64,000 bases of DNA from Pseudomonadota bacterium (GTDB taxonomy: Bacteria; Pseudomonadota; Gammaproteobacteria; Steroidobacterales; Steroidobacteraceae). The stretch is taken from contig JADJOO010000013.1 in assembly GCA_016713725.1 (NCBI GenBank), positions 73,693 to 137,692 of the forward strand, read 5' to 3'. Under the pieces are notes generated by a model, which made no database searches, had not been told where the DNA came from, and was given only the letters and a program-made list of their open reading frames with translations. A program made the position numbers and the translations under genes. Of the stretch, positions 36,819-45,955 are shown piece after piece (the stretch's first letter is position 1; every line of letters starts with the position of its first letter).

Positions 36819-37268
36819 CCCTTTTCGTCCTCTCACGCCTTCAGCAAGCAATAACGGCTCGCGTTACAGCGGGTTCGGTCCTTGTCCGCGCTCCGACGTC
36901 TCCCGCGCTTCGCGAATCCCGCAGGGGACCTGCGCGATTCACGGCGAACCTTGCTCGAGCGGGACCGAAGCGATGGTGCCAGCGGGGGGGACCCTCGCGA
37001 GTGGGGGCGGTGGCTAGTGAGTGAAGCCAATTGTGGCGCGGAGATCCAGTTCCGGTCTTTCTGCGCGCCCCGTGTCGAACGCCGCAGCTCGAGCGTAGGT
37101 GTGAGGCGGCACTGCGGGCCGACCAGCCGCTGGCACCATCGCCGAAGCCCGCTCGAGCAAGGATCGCCGGGAATCGTGCGGTTCCTCCGCACGATTCCCG
37201 AAGCGCGTGGAGACCCGGGGCGCGGCAGAAAGACCGGAACTGGGTCCGTGCGCGACCGCAACGGAGGC
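36819..37268. repeat. Convergent intergenic region with interleaved long inverted repeats
   Basis: A 450-bp gap between the ends of the GGDEF/EAL gene and typA. Three long arm pairs occur: A 36898-36921 with A' 37193-37214; B 36949-36985 with B' 37127-37162 (about 36 bp, near-perfect except for a flipped CCGAAG/CTTCGG block); and C 37046-37072 with C' 37216-37243 (27 bp, one indel). The order A-B-C-B'-A'-C' means B nests within A while C crosses both, as in a pseudoknot. No ORF here is credible. Confidence 0.7.
37169..37199. repeat. Perfect 13-bp hairpin inside the inverted-repeat region
   Basis: GGGAATCGTGCGG (37169-37181), loop TTCCT, then CCGCACGATTCCC (37187-37199). It overlaps the start of arm A' and may be the terminator-like core of the convergent region, though it has no T-run. 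Confidence 0.6.
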
Positions 37269-39104
37269 TTACTCGGACTCGGAGGCCCGACCCGAGCGCT
37301 TGCGGTCCTGTTCCTTGAGCGCCCGCTTGCGGATGCGGATCGACGACGGCGTGATCTCGACGAGCTCGTCGTCCTCGATGAACTCCATTGCCTGCTCGAG
37401 CGTGTAGCGGATCGGGGTCACCAGCACGATGTTTTCGTCCTTGCCCGCCGCCCGCATGTTCGTGAGCTTCTTGCCCTTGAGCGGGTTCACGACCAGGTCG
37501 TTTTCGCGACTATGAATGCCGATGACCTGGCCCTCGTAGACCTCGTCGCCGTGCGCGCACATCAGCTTGCCGCGCTCCTGCAGGTTGAAGAGCGAATAGC
37601 CGAGCACGGTGCCCTGCCCGTTCGAGATCATGACGCCGTTCTGGCGGCTCGCGATCTCGCGCTCGGACACCGGGGCGTAGTGATCGAACACGTGGAACAG
37701 CAGGCCGAGGCCCGAGGTCATCGTGCGGAACTCGGTCTGGAAGCCGATCAGGCCACGAGCGGGAATGACGTAGTCGAGACGCACGCGGCCCTTGCCGTCC
37801 GGGTGCATCGCCTGCAGCAGGCCGCCGCGGCTGCCGAGCGCGGTCATCACCGCACCCTGGCTCGAGTCCTCGATGTCGACCGCGAGCACTTCATACGGCT
37901 CGTTCTTGACGCCGTCGATCTCCTTGATCACGACGCGCGGACGCGAGACGGCAATCTCGTAGCCTTCGCGGCGCATGTTCTCGAGCAGCACGCCGAGGTG
38001 CAGTTCGCCGCGGCCGTAGACCTGGTACTTGTCCGGGTCGTCCGTCTCCTCGACGCGCAGCGCGACGTTGGTGAGCGCCTCGCGGAACAGTCGCTCGCGG
38101 ATCTGGCGGCTCGTGAGGTACTTGCCTTCGCGACCAGCGAACGGCGAGGTGTTGACCTCGAACGTCATGCCGATGGTCGGCTCGTCAACCACCAGCGGCG
38201 GCAGCGCCTCAGGCGCGGACGGGTCGCAGAGCGTGTCCGAAACCGCGGGAATCTCGATACCGGCGAACGCAACGATGTCGCCGGCGCTGGCGGAATCGAC
38301 CTCCATGCGGTTCAGGCCGTGGAAGCCGAGCACCTGCGAGATCTTCTCGGTTCGTGCATGACCCGTGCGATCGACTACCGTGACCGTCTGGCCACGCTTG
38401 ATCACGCCACGCTTGATGCGGCCGATGCCGATCGCGCCGACGTAGCTCGAGTAATCGAGCTGCGAGACCTGCAACTGCAGCGGGCCGTTTGGATCGACGT
38501 CCGGCGGCGAGCAGTGCTTGATGATCGTCTCGAACAGCACCTTCATGTCGCCGCCACGATGGGCGGGATCGTAGGTCGCGAAACCCTGGATGGCCGACGC
38601 ATAAACGACCGGGAAGTCGAGCTGCGCTTCGGTGGCGCCGAGGCGGTCGAACAGGTCGAACGTCTGGTCCAGCACCCAGTTGGGACGGGCCTCGTGACGG
38701 TCGATCTTGTTGATGACCACGATCGCACGCAGGCCGTGCGCGAACGCCTTCTGCGTGACGAACCGCGTCTGCGGCATCGGGCCGTCGACGGCATCGACCA
38801 GCAGCAGCACGGAGTCGACCATCGACAGCACGCGCTCCACTTCGCCGCCGAAGTCCGCGTGCCCCGGGGTGTCGACGATGTTGATCCGGTACTCGTTCCA
38901 CTTGATGGCCGTGTTCTTGGCCAGGATGGTGATGCCGCGCTCTTTTTCGAGGACGTTCGAGTCCATGACGCGCTCGGGAACGACCGTGCGGGCGTCGAAC
39001 GTGCCGGATTGCTTCAGGAGCTGGTCGACAAGGGTGGTCTTGCCGTGGTCGACATGCGCGATGATCGCGATGTTGCGAAGGTTCTGCGTGGGGTTCGAGG
39101 ACAC
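37269..39104 (-). CDS. typA: Ribosome-associated GTPase TypA/BipA
   Basis: A 611-residue translational GTPase that binds the ribosome and assists 50S assembly and stress adaptation. G1 is AHVDHGKTTLVDQLLKQ, G2 lies in EKERGITILAKNTAI, G3 is DTPGHADFGGEVER and G4 is VINKID. Elongation-factor domains II-III, domain V and the BipA-specific C-terminal domain (GKDENIVLVTPIRYTLEQAM) follow. The length matches the family. An upstream in-frame extension reading into the REP element is not used. Confidence 0.96.
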   Translation of the reverse strand: MSSNPTQNLRNIAIIAHVDHGKTTLVDQLLKQSGTFDARTVVPERVMDSNVLEKERGITILAKNTAIKWNEYRINIVDTPGHADFGGEVERVLSMVDSVLLLVDAVDGPMPQTRFVTQKAFAHGLRAIVVINKIDRHEARPNWVLDQTFDLFDRLGATEAQLDFPVVYASAIQGFATYDPAHRGGDMKVLFETIIKHCSPPDVDPNGPLQLQVSQLDYSSYVGAIGIGRIKRGVIKRGQTVTVVDRTGHARTEKISQVLGFHGLNRMEVDSASAGDIVAFAGIEIPAVSDTLCDPSAPEALPPLVVDEPTIGMTFEVNTSPFAGREGKYLTSRQIRERLFREALTNVALRVEETDDPDKYQVYGRGELHLGVLLENMRREGYEIAVSRPRVVIKEIDGVKNEPYEVLAVDIEDSSQGAVMTALGSRGGLLQAMHPDGKGRVRLDYVIPARGLIGFQTEFRTMTSGLGLLFHVFDHYAPVSEREIASRQNGVMISNGQGTVLGYSLFNLQERGKLMCAHGDEVYEGQVIGIHSRENDLVVNPLKGKKLTNMRAAGKDENIVLVTPIRYTLEQAMEFIEDDELVEITPSSIRIRKRALKEQDRKRSGRASESE

Positions 39105-39182
39105 TTGGTGCGCCAGGGGCCCGGAGGGGCCCTAAAAAGGGCGCGAAGTATAGCGGATTCAGCTCGCGATTGCTGCACTGCA

Positions 39183-39242
39183 GGAAATAGGGGACGCTCA
39201 CCTATTTCCAACTAGAGAAATAGGTGAGCGTCCCCTATTTCC
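39183..39242. repeat. REP/REPIN: perfect 26-bp inverted repeat
   Basis: Left arm 39183-39208 (core GGGGACGCTCACC) and right arm 39217-39242 are exact reverse complements around an 8-nt loop. A single copy of the same arm lies at 51451-51476. The arrangement is that of a REP doublet mobilised by a RAYT transposase. None is in the window. It sits between the typA start and a lipoprotein stop. Confidence 0.8.
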
Positions 39243-39243
39243 G

Positions 39244-39867
39244 CTACTTCGGTTCCTGCGCCGGCACCGACTGCACCGCCTGGCCGGTCGAGTCCTTGGC
39301 CGGATTCGCCTTCTGTGCCGAGGGCGGGTCCCCGATAACCACGGGAATGGCGAACGCTCGCGTTTCCGTCTGTACTTTCGTCGACATCCTGGCGATCACG
39401 CCGACGTAATAGAGACCCGGGTTGTCGCCCTTGACGAGGACCTTGCTCGCATACGACTGTCCGCGTTCGACCGGCGCAAACGCTGCGGTCTGCTCGCCGA
39501 CGATCGTCAGGCCGGGCGCTTCGGTAATCGACACCTCGAGCTTGTCGGCCGGCAGTCTCGCGGAGAACGTCATCTCGACCTCGAACGGCTGGCCCAATTC
39601 GGGTTTTGCCAGCAGGTCGTAATGCATGTCAACCGGCGCCGTGGTCTTGCTGTCCACCACCGCGACTGCCAGGCGATCGTGTTTTTCATCCGCGTTGGCG
39701 GGCGGGACAGCCGCAGCGGTCGTGGCCGCCTCGTTCTTGGCGGCCGCCGTCTGTTCGTCCTTGTCGCCGCCACAGGCCGTCACGAGCGCGCCGGCCAGCA
39801 GAGCGGCAGCGGCAGTGAGAGCCAAACGTCGGAAACCGGTGGTCCGGACATCGTTATTCAACGTCAT
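39244..39867 (-). CDS. Putative lipoprotein of unknown function
   Basis: About 207 residues with a lipoprotein signal peptide (LALTAAAALLAGALVTAC, lipid Cys followed by GGDKDEQ) and a low-complexity Ala/Thr linker. A beta-rich domain then resembles a bacterial immunoglobulin-like or soluble-ligand fold (GQPFEVEMTFSARLPADKLE, YVGVIARMSTKVQTETRAFA). GTG 39873 or ATG 39867 are both possible starts. I do not recognise a family. It is followed closely by the REP doublet and typA. Confidence 0.6.
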   Translation of the reverse strand: MTLNNDVRTTGFRRLALTAAAALLAGALVTACGGDKDEQTAAAKNEAATTAAAVPPANADEKHDRLAVAVVDSKTTAPVDMHYDLLAKPELGQPFEVEMTFSARLPADKLEVSITEAPGLTIVGEQTAAFAPVERGQSYASKVLVKGDNPGLYYVGVIARMSTKVQTETRAFAIPVVIGDPPSAQKANPAKDSTGQAVQSVPAQEPK

Positions 39868-39900
39868 GCGCACGCCAACCTCTGGATTCCCGGGGCCGTG

Positions 39901-41613
39901 TCAGCCCGTGACCGATACATTGAAACACGTGTCGCCGCGGCGGTGCGACGCCAAGTATGACGGATCAATGTGGCTCCACTCGTAGACCTCGATCACGTAT
40001 TCGCCCGCCTCGAGCGTCCGCGTGAGGGTCTCGTCACCAATCGTCGTGGATTCTGCGATGTCCAGGAAGCCGTTGTTGTACAGCACGACATCTGGATCGG
40101 GCTCCGGGGCAAATGGCGCTGTCGACCCAGTCGACGTGTATTGCGCCCGGACCGTCACCGCACGCGCGGCTGCGAGCGAAAATCGCAGGAAAACCCGATT
40201 GCCGATCTTGTTGAATGTCCCGACTGCCGTCGTACCGCAGACGGACTGCGCACCGCCATTCAGCGAGACTTGTGCGTAGAGCGGCAGGACCTGCGGCAGG
40301 GATCCGTCGTTCGACTCATTCGTGCCCCACTCGTCCGTCACATGAATGCCCTGCGAGGTGACGAGGGTGTCGATGGCCGTGACCGGCGCACCCGTCTGCC
40401 CTTTCAGGTCGGTGACGAAAGGGTAGACGCTGGTCAATGCCGGACCGCTGCGAAGCAGGCCCGTAAGCGACTCGTACAGGGGCTGAAAACCGAGCGCCAC
40501 GGCATCCGAACCATCGGTCGCAGCGTCAAACAGGTCCCATGTGAGGGACTGGACCGACGCCTCGTTGTACCAGCCCGCCGGCGACGACGACGTGCTCTCC
40601 ATGTTGAAGAAGAAGCGGTCGCCCTGCTGCGAACCCAGCGAGTCGCTGTACAACGGTTCGTCCAGCACCATCGCGGAGAACGCATTGGCAAAGCCCTCGC
40701 TGAAGGCGACCCGCAGGTCGAGCCGTTCGTGCGGCGAATGCGCGCCACCCGGGGATTCAGAGCGACTGATCGTGTCCTCGAGGAAATGCTGGAACTCGTG
40801 GACCAGCACGTGCTGGTCGTATTCGTCGGTGTCGACGTTCTGGTCGCCGAGCACGTAGATTCCCGGCGCGCGCCCGCCGGACGATCCGCTGCTGTACAGC
40901 GTTGAATCGATCTGCCCTTGCGCAACTTCACCCGACGAGGAATTGTTCTGCGGGCTCCAGAAGACATCGAGCCCTGGCAGGTCGAGCGCCGCATTGCCGT
41001 TGGCGACGACGAACTCAGCCGCTGCCAGCAGCGTGTCCAGGATCGCGAACGGGGCCGCGCTGCGGGTGCCGGTGTAGCTCGTGCCGCCCCAGCCCGAACC
41101 GGCGAGCAGGTTCTTCGTCTGGTTCGCCGCCCCGGAATTGAATACCGCACCGTCGAGCACGTACAGCGCGTTGCCGTTGGTGTTGTTGAGCACACGAATG
41201 CTGCGCGCCGGAGTCGTGGTCTTGCGCAACTGCGCCTGCACACGCACGAACACGCTGGTGTTCGCAGGCGCCGTGAGCGCGTAGTTGCCATTGCTGTCGG
41301 TCGTGGTCGTCGCAAGCGAGTTGCCGCCCGACTGGATCAGCTCGACGATCGCCTCGCGTATCGGTTGTTCCGCCGTGCTGGCATAGCTCAGCCCGAGATT
41401 CACGTTGGTCGAAAACGGCACGCGCTGGTACGTCGCCTTGCCACTGACCGTGACGGTGCTGACACCGCCGCCGCTGCCGCCATCTCCACTGCCACCGCCA
41501 CCACCGCAGGCGACCAGCACGGTCGACGCCAATGCCGGCACGGCGCAGCGCCAGATCGTGCGCAGTCTCCGGGACCAGGGAACGGTCGCAATATCATCAG
41601 CGCGTGGGGTCAC
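39901..41613 (-). CDS. Secreted HExxH metalloprotease-like lipoprotein
   Basis: A 570-residue protein with a lipoprotein signal (TIWRCAVPALASTVLVACGG) and a Gly/Ser-rich linker. A carboxypeptidase-regulatory-like beta domain (about 55-130) and a zinc-protease core follow. The core has HVLVHEFQHFLEDTI (HEFQH, the HExxH motif) about 265 residues in, then VAFSEGFANAFSAM with a Glu placed as in gluzincins. The C-terminal beta region (about 430-570) is Ser/Thr-rich and may be a pre-peptidase-type domain. The substrate is unknown. Lone gene between the lipoprotein and galE. Confidence 0.7.
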   Translation of the reverse strand: MTPRADDIATVPWSRRLRTIWRCAVPALASTVLVACGGGGGSGDGGSGGGVSTVTVSGKATYQRVPFSTNVNLGLSYASTAEQPIREAIVELIQSGGNSLATTTTDSNGNYALTAPANTSVFVRVQAQLRKTTTPARSIRVLNNTNGNALYVLDGAVFNSGAANQTKNLLAGSGWGGTSYTGTRSAAPFAILDTLLAAAEFVVANGNAALDLPGLDVFWSPQNNSSSGEVAQGQIDSTLYSSGSSGGRAPGIYVLGDQNVDTDEYDQHVLVHEFQHFLEDTISRSESPGGAHSPHERLDLRVAFSEGFANAFSAMVLDEPLYSDSLGSQQGDRFFFNMESTSSSPAGWYNEASVQSLTWDLFDAATDGSDAVALGFQPLYESLTGLLRSGPALTSVYPFVTDLKGQTGAPVTAIDTLVTSQGIHVTDEWGTNESNDGSLPQVLPLYAQVSLNGGAQSVCGTTAVGTFNKIGNRVFLRFSLAAARAVTVRAQYTSTGSTAPFAPEPDPDVVLYNNGFLDIAESTTIGDETLTRTLEAGEYVIEVYEWSHIDPSYLASHRRGDTCFNVSVTG

Positions 41614-41710
41614 GAAGGCACCGGGCAGGTCGGCAGGGACGGGCCTCGAAGAATATCACGCGACCCCTGCAGCGCGCCGGGCACCGGGCAACCGGCGGGT
41701 CGCAGTGAAC

Positions 41711-42721
41711 CTAATTGCGCGTCAGTCCCGGCTCGCGCTGCAGCCGGTATTCCCAGTCCAGTTGATTGCGGACGATCGTCTCGAGGTCGTCGAACCGCGG
41801 CGCCCATCCCAGCACCTCACGGATTCGTTCGGCATGCGCAACGAGCGACGGCGGATCGCCAGCCCGGCGCGGGCTTTCGACGACGGGCAGCAACCGGCCG
41901 CCATTGATGTGCTCCACCATCTTCACGACTTCGCGCACGCTGTAGCCATGCCCGTAGCCGCAGTTGAGCGTCGTCGACGCCCCGCCCTGCTGCAGGTGAT
42001 CGAGGGCGCTGAGGTGCGCCGAGGCCAGGTCCTCGACGTGGATGTAGTCGCGCACCCCGGTGCCGTCCGGCGTCGGATAGTCGGTGCCGAAGATCGACAG
42101 CGAGGGTCGGACGCCGGCGGCCACCTGGCACGCCACCTTGACCAGCAGTGTCGCCGTCGGCGCGCTGTGACCGATGCGCCCACCCGGGTCGCTGCCCGCA
42201 ACGTTGAAATAGCGCAACACCACGTACCGCAGTTTAGAGGATGCTGCTGCGAGATCGCGCAGCATCCACTCGCTCATGAGCTTCGACGTGCCATAGGGAT
42301 TGATCGGCACGGTTGGTGAGTCTTCGCGCGCCAGGCCCTCCGCGGGAATTCCGTAGACCGCGGCCGTCGACGAGAACACGAAGCGGCGCACGCCCGCTGT
42401 GTCGCATTGTTCGAGCAGGTTGCGCGTCGCGCAGGTGTTGTTGCGGTAGTACTTGAGCGGGTCGGACACCGACTCCGGCACGATCGTGTGCGCCGCGAAG
42501 TGCAGCACGGTGTCGATGGCATGGTCCTGCAGGACTCGCGCCACGAGCTCGCGATCGCTGGTGTCGCCTACGATCAGCGGCGCGCCGAGCACGGCGCTGC
42601 GGTATCCCGTCGAGAGGTTGTCGAGGACCACGACGCGCTCGCCGCGCTCGACGAGCTGGCGGACCGTGTGACTGCCGATGTAGCCGGCGCCGCCGGTGAC
42701 GAGTATGGATGCAGATGACAC
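41711..42721 (-). CDS. galE: UDP-glucose 4-epimerase GalE
   Basis: A 336-residue extended-SDR epimerase. Its NAD-binding motif is VTGGAGYIGSHTVRQL. Catalytic residues are in FSSTAAVYGIP (Ser/Thr) and NPYGTSKLMSE (YxxxK), with the substrate region RYFNVAGSDPGGRIGH. It interconverts UDP-Glc and UDP-Gal for polysaccharide synthesis. The start is GTG at 42721. It follows srkA by 9 bp. Confidence 0.93.
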   Translation of the reverse strand: MSSASILVTGGAGYIGSHTVRQLVERGERVVVLDNLSTGYRSAVLGAPLIVGDTSDRELVARVLQDHAIDTVLHFAAHTIVPESVSDPLKYYRNNTCATRNLLEQCDTAGVRRFVFSSTAAVYGIPAEGLAREDSPTVPINPYGTSKLMSEWMLRDLAAASSKLRYVVLRYFNVAGSDPGGRIGHSAPTATLLVKVACQVAAGVRPSLSIFGTDYPTPDGTGVRDYIHVEDLASAHLSALDHLQQGGASTTLNCGYGHGYSVREVVKMVEHINGGRLLPVVESPRRAGDPPSLVAHAERIREVLGWAPRFDDLETIVRNQLDWEYRLQREPGLTRN

Positions 42722-42730
42722 GTGATGACC

Positions 42731-43675
42731 CTACTTGCAGACTCTGTTTCGTAACGCTTGTTCCCGCGAGCACAGGCATGTACCAGCGCTTCGGCGATCG
42801 GGGTATCGGTTCTTCCAGCGGCGGGCCAGCCAACCGGCGTAGTGCATGATGCGCAGGGTGCGCAGGGGCTCGATCAACGTCGTCTCATGCTGATCGAAGT
42901 CGGCGAACTCCTGGTAGCCCGCGACGATGTCGTCCAGCTGGGCGCGCATTTCCTCCGGCCGCCCCGAAAGCAGCATCCACAAGTCCTGCACCGCGGGCCC
43001 GGTCATGCAATCGTCGAGATCGACGAAATGCGGGCCCTTCTCCGTCCACAGCACGTTGCCCGGGTGGCAGTCGCCGTGGAGGCGCAGCGTGCGCAGTGGC
43101 GTCGCCTCCTCGAAGCGTTGCTCGACGAGGCTCAACACGTCTTCGGCCAGCGATTCGTAGGCCACCTCGAGGTGCGACGGAATCCAGCCGGAGTCGAGCA
43201 GGTAATCGGCCGTCTCCTGCCCCAGCACGCGCCAGTCCAGGTGCGGTCGATGGCGAAACGGGCGTGTACGCCCGATTGCGTGGATGCGCGCCAGGAAGCG
43301 ACCCATCCACTGGCGATCGTCCCTGGTGCCTAGTTCGGGCCAGCGCCCGCCGGCCCTGGGGTAGACGGCGTAGCGGAATCCCTCGTGCTTGAAGAGACTG
43401 CGTCCATCGTGGAGATCCGGCGCTATGACCGGGATCTCCGCGCGCGCGAGTTCGAGCGCGAACTCGTGCTCCTCGAGGATCGCCGCGTCGGGCCAGCGCT
43501 CGGGGCGATAGAATTTCACCACGACCGGGGTATTGTCCTCCCGGCCGACCTGGTAGACCCGGTTCTCATAACTGTTGAGCGCCAGGATGCGGCCGTCGCA
43601 GCGGTGCCCGAGTTCCTCGACCGCGCTGACGACGACGTCGGGGGTCAGCGCGGAATAAGGGTGCGGCGCATTCAT
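42731..43675 (-). CDS. srkA: Stress response serine/threonine kinase SrkA (YihE)
   Basis: A 314-residue aminoglycoside-phosphotransferase-fold kinase of the YihE/SrkA (RdoA) family. It has RILALNSYENRVYQVG, the ATP-lysine segment VVVKFYRPERW, catalytic RLHGDCHPGNVLW and Mg-binding HFVDLDDCMTGP. SrkA counteracts stress-induced death and is often near dsb genes. The C-terminus (after RRWKNRYPDR) does not match the family ending. A different frame gives KRWYMPVLA near the conserved LREQ segment, so a late frameshift is possible. Confidence 0.88.
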   Translation of the reverse strand: MNAPHPYSALTPDVVVSAVEELGHRCDGRILALNSYENRVYQVGREDNTPVVVKFYRPERWPDAAILEEHEFALELARAEIPVIAPDLHDGRSLFKHEGFRYAVYPRAGGRWPELGTRDDRQWMGRFLARIHAIGRTRPFRHRPHLDWRVLGQETADYLLDSGWIPSHLEVAYESLAEDVLSLVEQRFEEATPLRTLRLHGDCHPGNVLWTEKGPHFVDLDDCMTGPAVQDLWMLLSGRPEEMRAQLDDIVAGYQEFADFDQHETTLIEPLRTLRIMHYAGWLARRWKNRYPDRRSAGTCLCSREQALRNRVCK

Positions 43676-43719
43676 TGCTTCGATTGTACGGCGTCACGTA
43701 CCCTTCCCGGCACTTCGCC

Positions 43720-45189
43720 ATGGCACGCTTACCCTTCCGCCCCCGCTCCCTGACTGGCCTGATCCTGCTCGGGTTCGTGATCGTTGCCCTGCCCGCCCTG
43801 CTCGGCACGATCAGCGCCGCCATCGAAATGCGCAATCTGTCGGCCGCGAGCGAACGCCTCGTGGTCAATGGCGTGGCTGCCACGCAGTACACGCAGGCCC
43901 TCGTGCGACAGGTCTCGTCGCTCGAAAGGACGGCGCGGCTCTACCAGATCATTCCGCGCCCGGCCCTGCTCGACGCCTTCCGGCAGAACCGCGACCTGCT
44001 CAGCAAGACGCTGGAAAACTTCTCTGCGCTGACGGGTGGCAACGACGAGCGGGCCAAGGTCATCGACAGCATGCGCGGCACGATCGATCTGATCTCGAGC
44101 GCCATCGAATCGCAATCATCCGCAAGCATCTCGCGCACGCTGCGCGAATTCACCGCGCTGGCTCGCGATGCCGGCCAGCTCTCGAACCTGGCAAGCGCCC
44201 AGACTGACCGGGAGCTGAAACAACTCCAGGCCGAGACCGAAAAGGTGCGGCGCCGGCTGTACTGGCAATCGCTCGCGCTGGTCCCGACCACCGTCGGCCT
44301 GATCGGGATGTTCGCGCTGGTCCTGGCGCGACCGATCCGCCAGATCGACGCGGCCATCAGTTCGATCGGGCACGGGCAGCTGAGTGAGCCCGTCAAGGTC
44401 CAGGGACCATCCGACCTGCAGGCACTCGGCCGGCAGCTCGAGTGGCTCAGGGTCCGGTTGCAGGACATCGCCGAGGAGCGCAATCGATTCCTGCGCCACA
44501 TGTCGCACGAGCTGAAGACGCCGCTCGCCAACATCCGCGAGGGCACCGAACTGCTGATGGACGGCGCCGTCGGCCCGCTCGACTCCGGGCAGCGAGAGGT
44601 GGTGGCCATCCTGCAGGAAAACGGCATCAAGCTGCAGCGCCTGATCGAGAACCTGCTGTCCTACAGCGAGTGGCAGGCGAAGCGCAGCGACCTGGAGGTC
44701 GGTGAGATTCGCCTGTTGCCGCTCGTGAAGTCGGCGATCGAGACCTACCGGTTGCCGCTCAATGCGCACCGCCTGCGCCTCGACCTGCAAGTGCCGGATC
44801 TCACGCTGGCCGCGGACCGCGAGAAGCTGCAGTTGATTCTCGACAACCTGATCTCGAACGCGGTGAAGTTCACGCCGGACGGCGGTACGATCACGTTGCG
44901 CGCCGCGTATGACGGTGCGGGCAGGAACCTCGTGCTGGACGTGGCCGACACGGGGCCTGGGATCCCGCTGGAAGAACGCCCGCGGATTTTTGCGGCGTTC
45001 TACCAGGGCGCCACTCCTCAGGGCGGACTCGTTCGAGGCACGGGTATCGGACTGTCCGTAGTGCAGGAATTCGTGCTGGCACATGGCGGCAGCGTCGAGA
45101 TCGTCGACGGTGAATTTTCGGGTGCCCACTTCCGTGTGCGATTACCTCTTACCCACACTCTGGCGGAAAGCGGGACCAGGCCGGGATGA
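43720..45189 (+). CDS. glrK: Sensor histidine kinase GlrK (QseE-like)
   Basis: A 489-residue two-helix membrane kinase. TM1 (LTGLILLGFVIVALPALLGT) is followed by a helical periplasmic domain, TM2 (SLALVPTTVGLIGMFALVLA), HAMP, HisKA with FLRHMSHELKTPLANIREGT, and an HATPase with DNLISNAVKFTPDGG, DTGPGIP and GTGIGLSVVQEF. The following QseG-like lipoprotein and GlrR complete the GlrK-QseG-GlrR signature. In Enterobacteria this system responds to envelope signals. ATG 43720 is used. Confidence 0.88.
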   Translation: MARLPFRPRSLTGLILLGFVIVALPALLGTISAAIEMRNLSAASERLVVNGVAATQYTQALVRQVSSLERTARLYQIIPRPALLDAFRQNRDLLSKTLENFSALTGGNDERAKVIDSMRGTIDLISSAIESQSSASISRTLREFTALARDAGQLSNLASAQTDRELKQLQAETEKVRRRLYWQSLALVPTTVGLIGMFALVLARPIRQIDAAISSIGHGQLSEPVKVQGPSDLQALGRQLEWLRVRLQDIAEERNRFLRHMSHELKTPLANIREGTELLMDGAVGPLDSGQREVVAILQENGIKLQRLIENLLSYSEWQAKRSDLEVGEIRLLPLVKSAIETYRLPLNAHRLRLDLQVPDLTLAADREKLQLILDNLISNAVKFTPDGGTITLRAAYDGAGRNLVLDVADTGPGIPLEERPRIFAAFYQGATPQGGLVRGTGIGLSVVQEFVLAHGGSVEIVDGEFSGAHFRVRLPLTHTLAESGTRPG

Positions 45190-45321
45190 GGGCGCCGGTC
45201 GTCATCCACTCGCCGGCCCGTGTCATTGCTGGAGCACCGTGTCCGGCCGTTCCTGATTCGGACTATCATTTGGAGCTCGCGCCGCACAGGCACATTCAAC
45301 TTCCGGCAGCGTTGCCACGAA

Positions 45322-45939
45322 ATGACCTTCATCCTGCAATTGACCGTCCGTAGCGCGCTTGTAGCAGTCGCCGCGATCGCCGTCACCGCGTGCGCGGGCC
45401 TGCAACCTGCCAGCAAACCGGGCGTGCCCGGCCAGACCGTCACGGCGCCCACGCCGAAACCGACCGGCGTCACATCGTATTTCGAAGTGCTCGACCTCAT
45501 GGCTCCCGGTGACGCCGTCCGTCAGTCGACCGAGTTGGCGTCGACGCTTTCCCAGGCACAGCAGAACCCGACCTCATCGAATCGCCTGCGCCATGCGATC
45601 GCGCTCGGTGCTGCGGGTCACTCGTCGAGCAATCCAGTCGAGGCCCGGCGGCTGATCACCGAACTGCTCGCAGGCGTGCACGACCTGACGTCGCAGGAGA
45701 TCTCGCTCGCCAACGCTTTCCAGCGTGAATTCGACGCGCGAGTCGCGCTGTATGCCGGCCTGGCGCGACAACGCGAGGAGTCGGAGCGCCAGATGGAGTC
45801 GCTCGGTGCGGACGACGACCGTCGCTACAGCGCGCTGAACGCCGAGACGCAGCGACTGAAGAAAGCGCTGGCGGAAGCCGAGCGCAAGCTCGAGGCCGTC
45901 GCGGAGATGGAGCGTACCCTCACACCGGAAAGCCAGTGA
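45322..45939 (+). CDS. QseG/YfhG-like outer-membrane lipoprotein
   Basis: About 205 residues with a lipoprotein signal (SALVAVAAIAVTAC-AG) and a long alpha-helical C-terminal half (HDLTSQEISLANAFQREFDA, LKKALAEAERKLEAVAEMER). This matches the helical architecture of QseG/YfhG, which activates the sensor kinase in Enterobacteria. Sequence identity cannot be judged; synteny supports the call. ATG 45322 is the start, because the upstream frame lacks a signal peptide. Confidence 0.7.
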   Translation: MTFILQLTVRSALVAVAAIAVTACAGLQPASKPGVPGQTVTAPTPKPTGVTSYFEVLDLMAPGDAVRQSTELASTLSQAQQNPTSSNRLRHAIALGAAGHSSSNPVEARRLITELLAGVHDLTSQEISLANAFQREFDARVALYAGLARQREESERQMESLGADDDRRYSALNAETQRLKKALAEAERKLEAVAEMERTLTPESQ

Positions 45940-45955
45940 GCACCTGACCTTGGCC

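Noticed and set aside
38209..39201. Open frame opposite or overlapping typA beginning in the REP doublet
   Set aside because: It is an Arg/Pro-rich shadow of typA in another frame with no domain.
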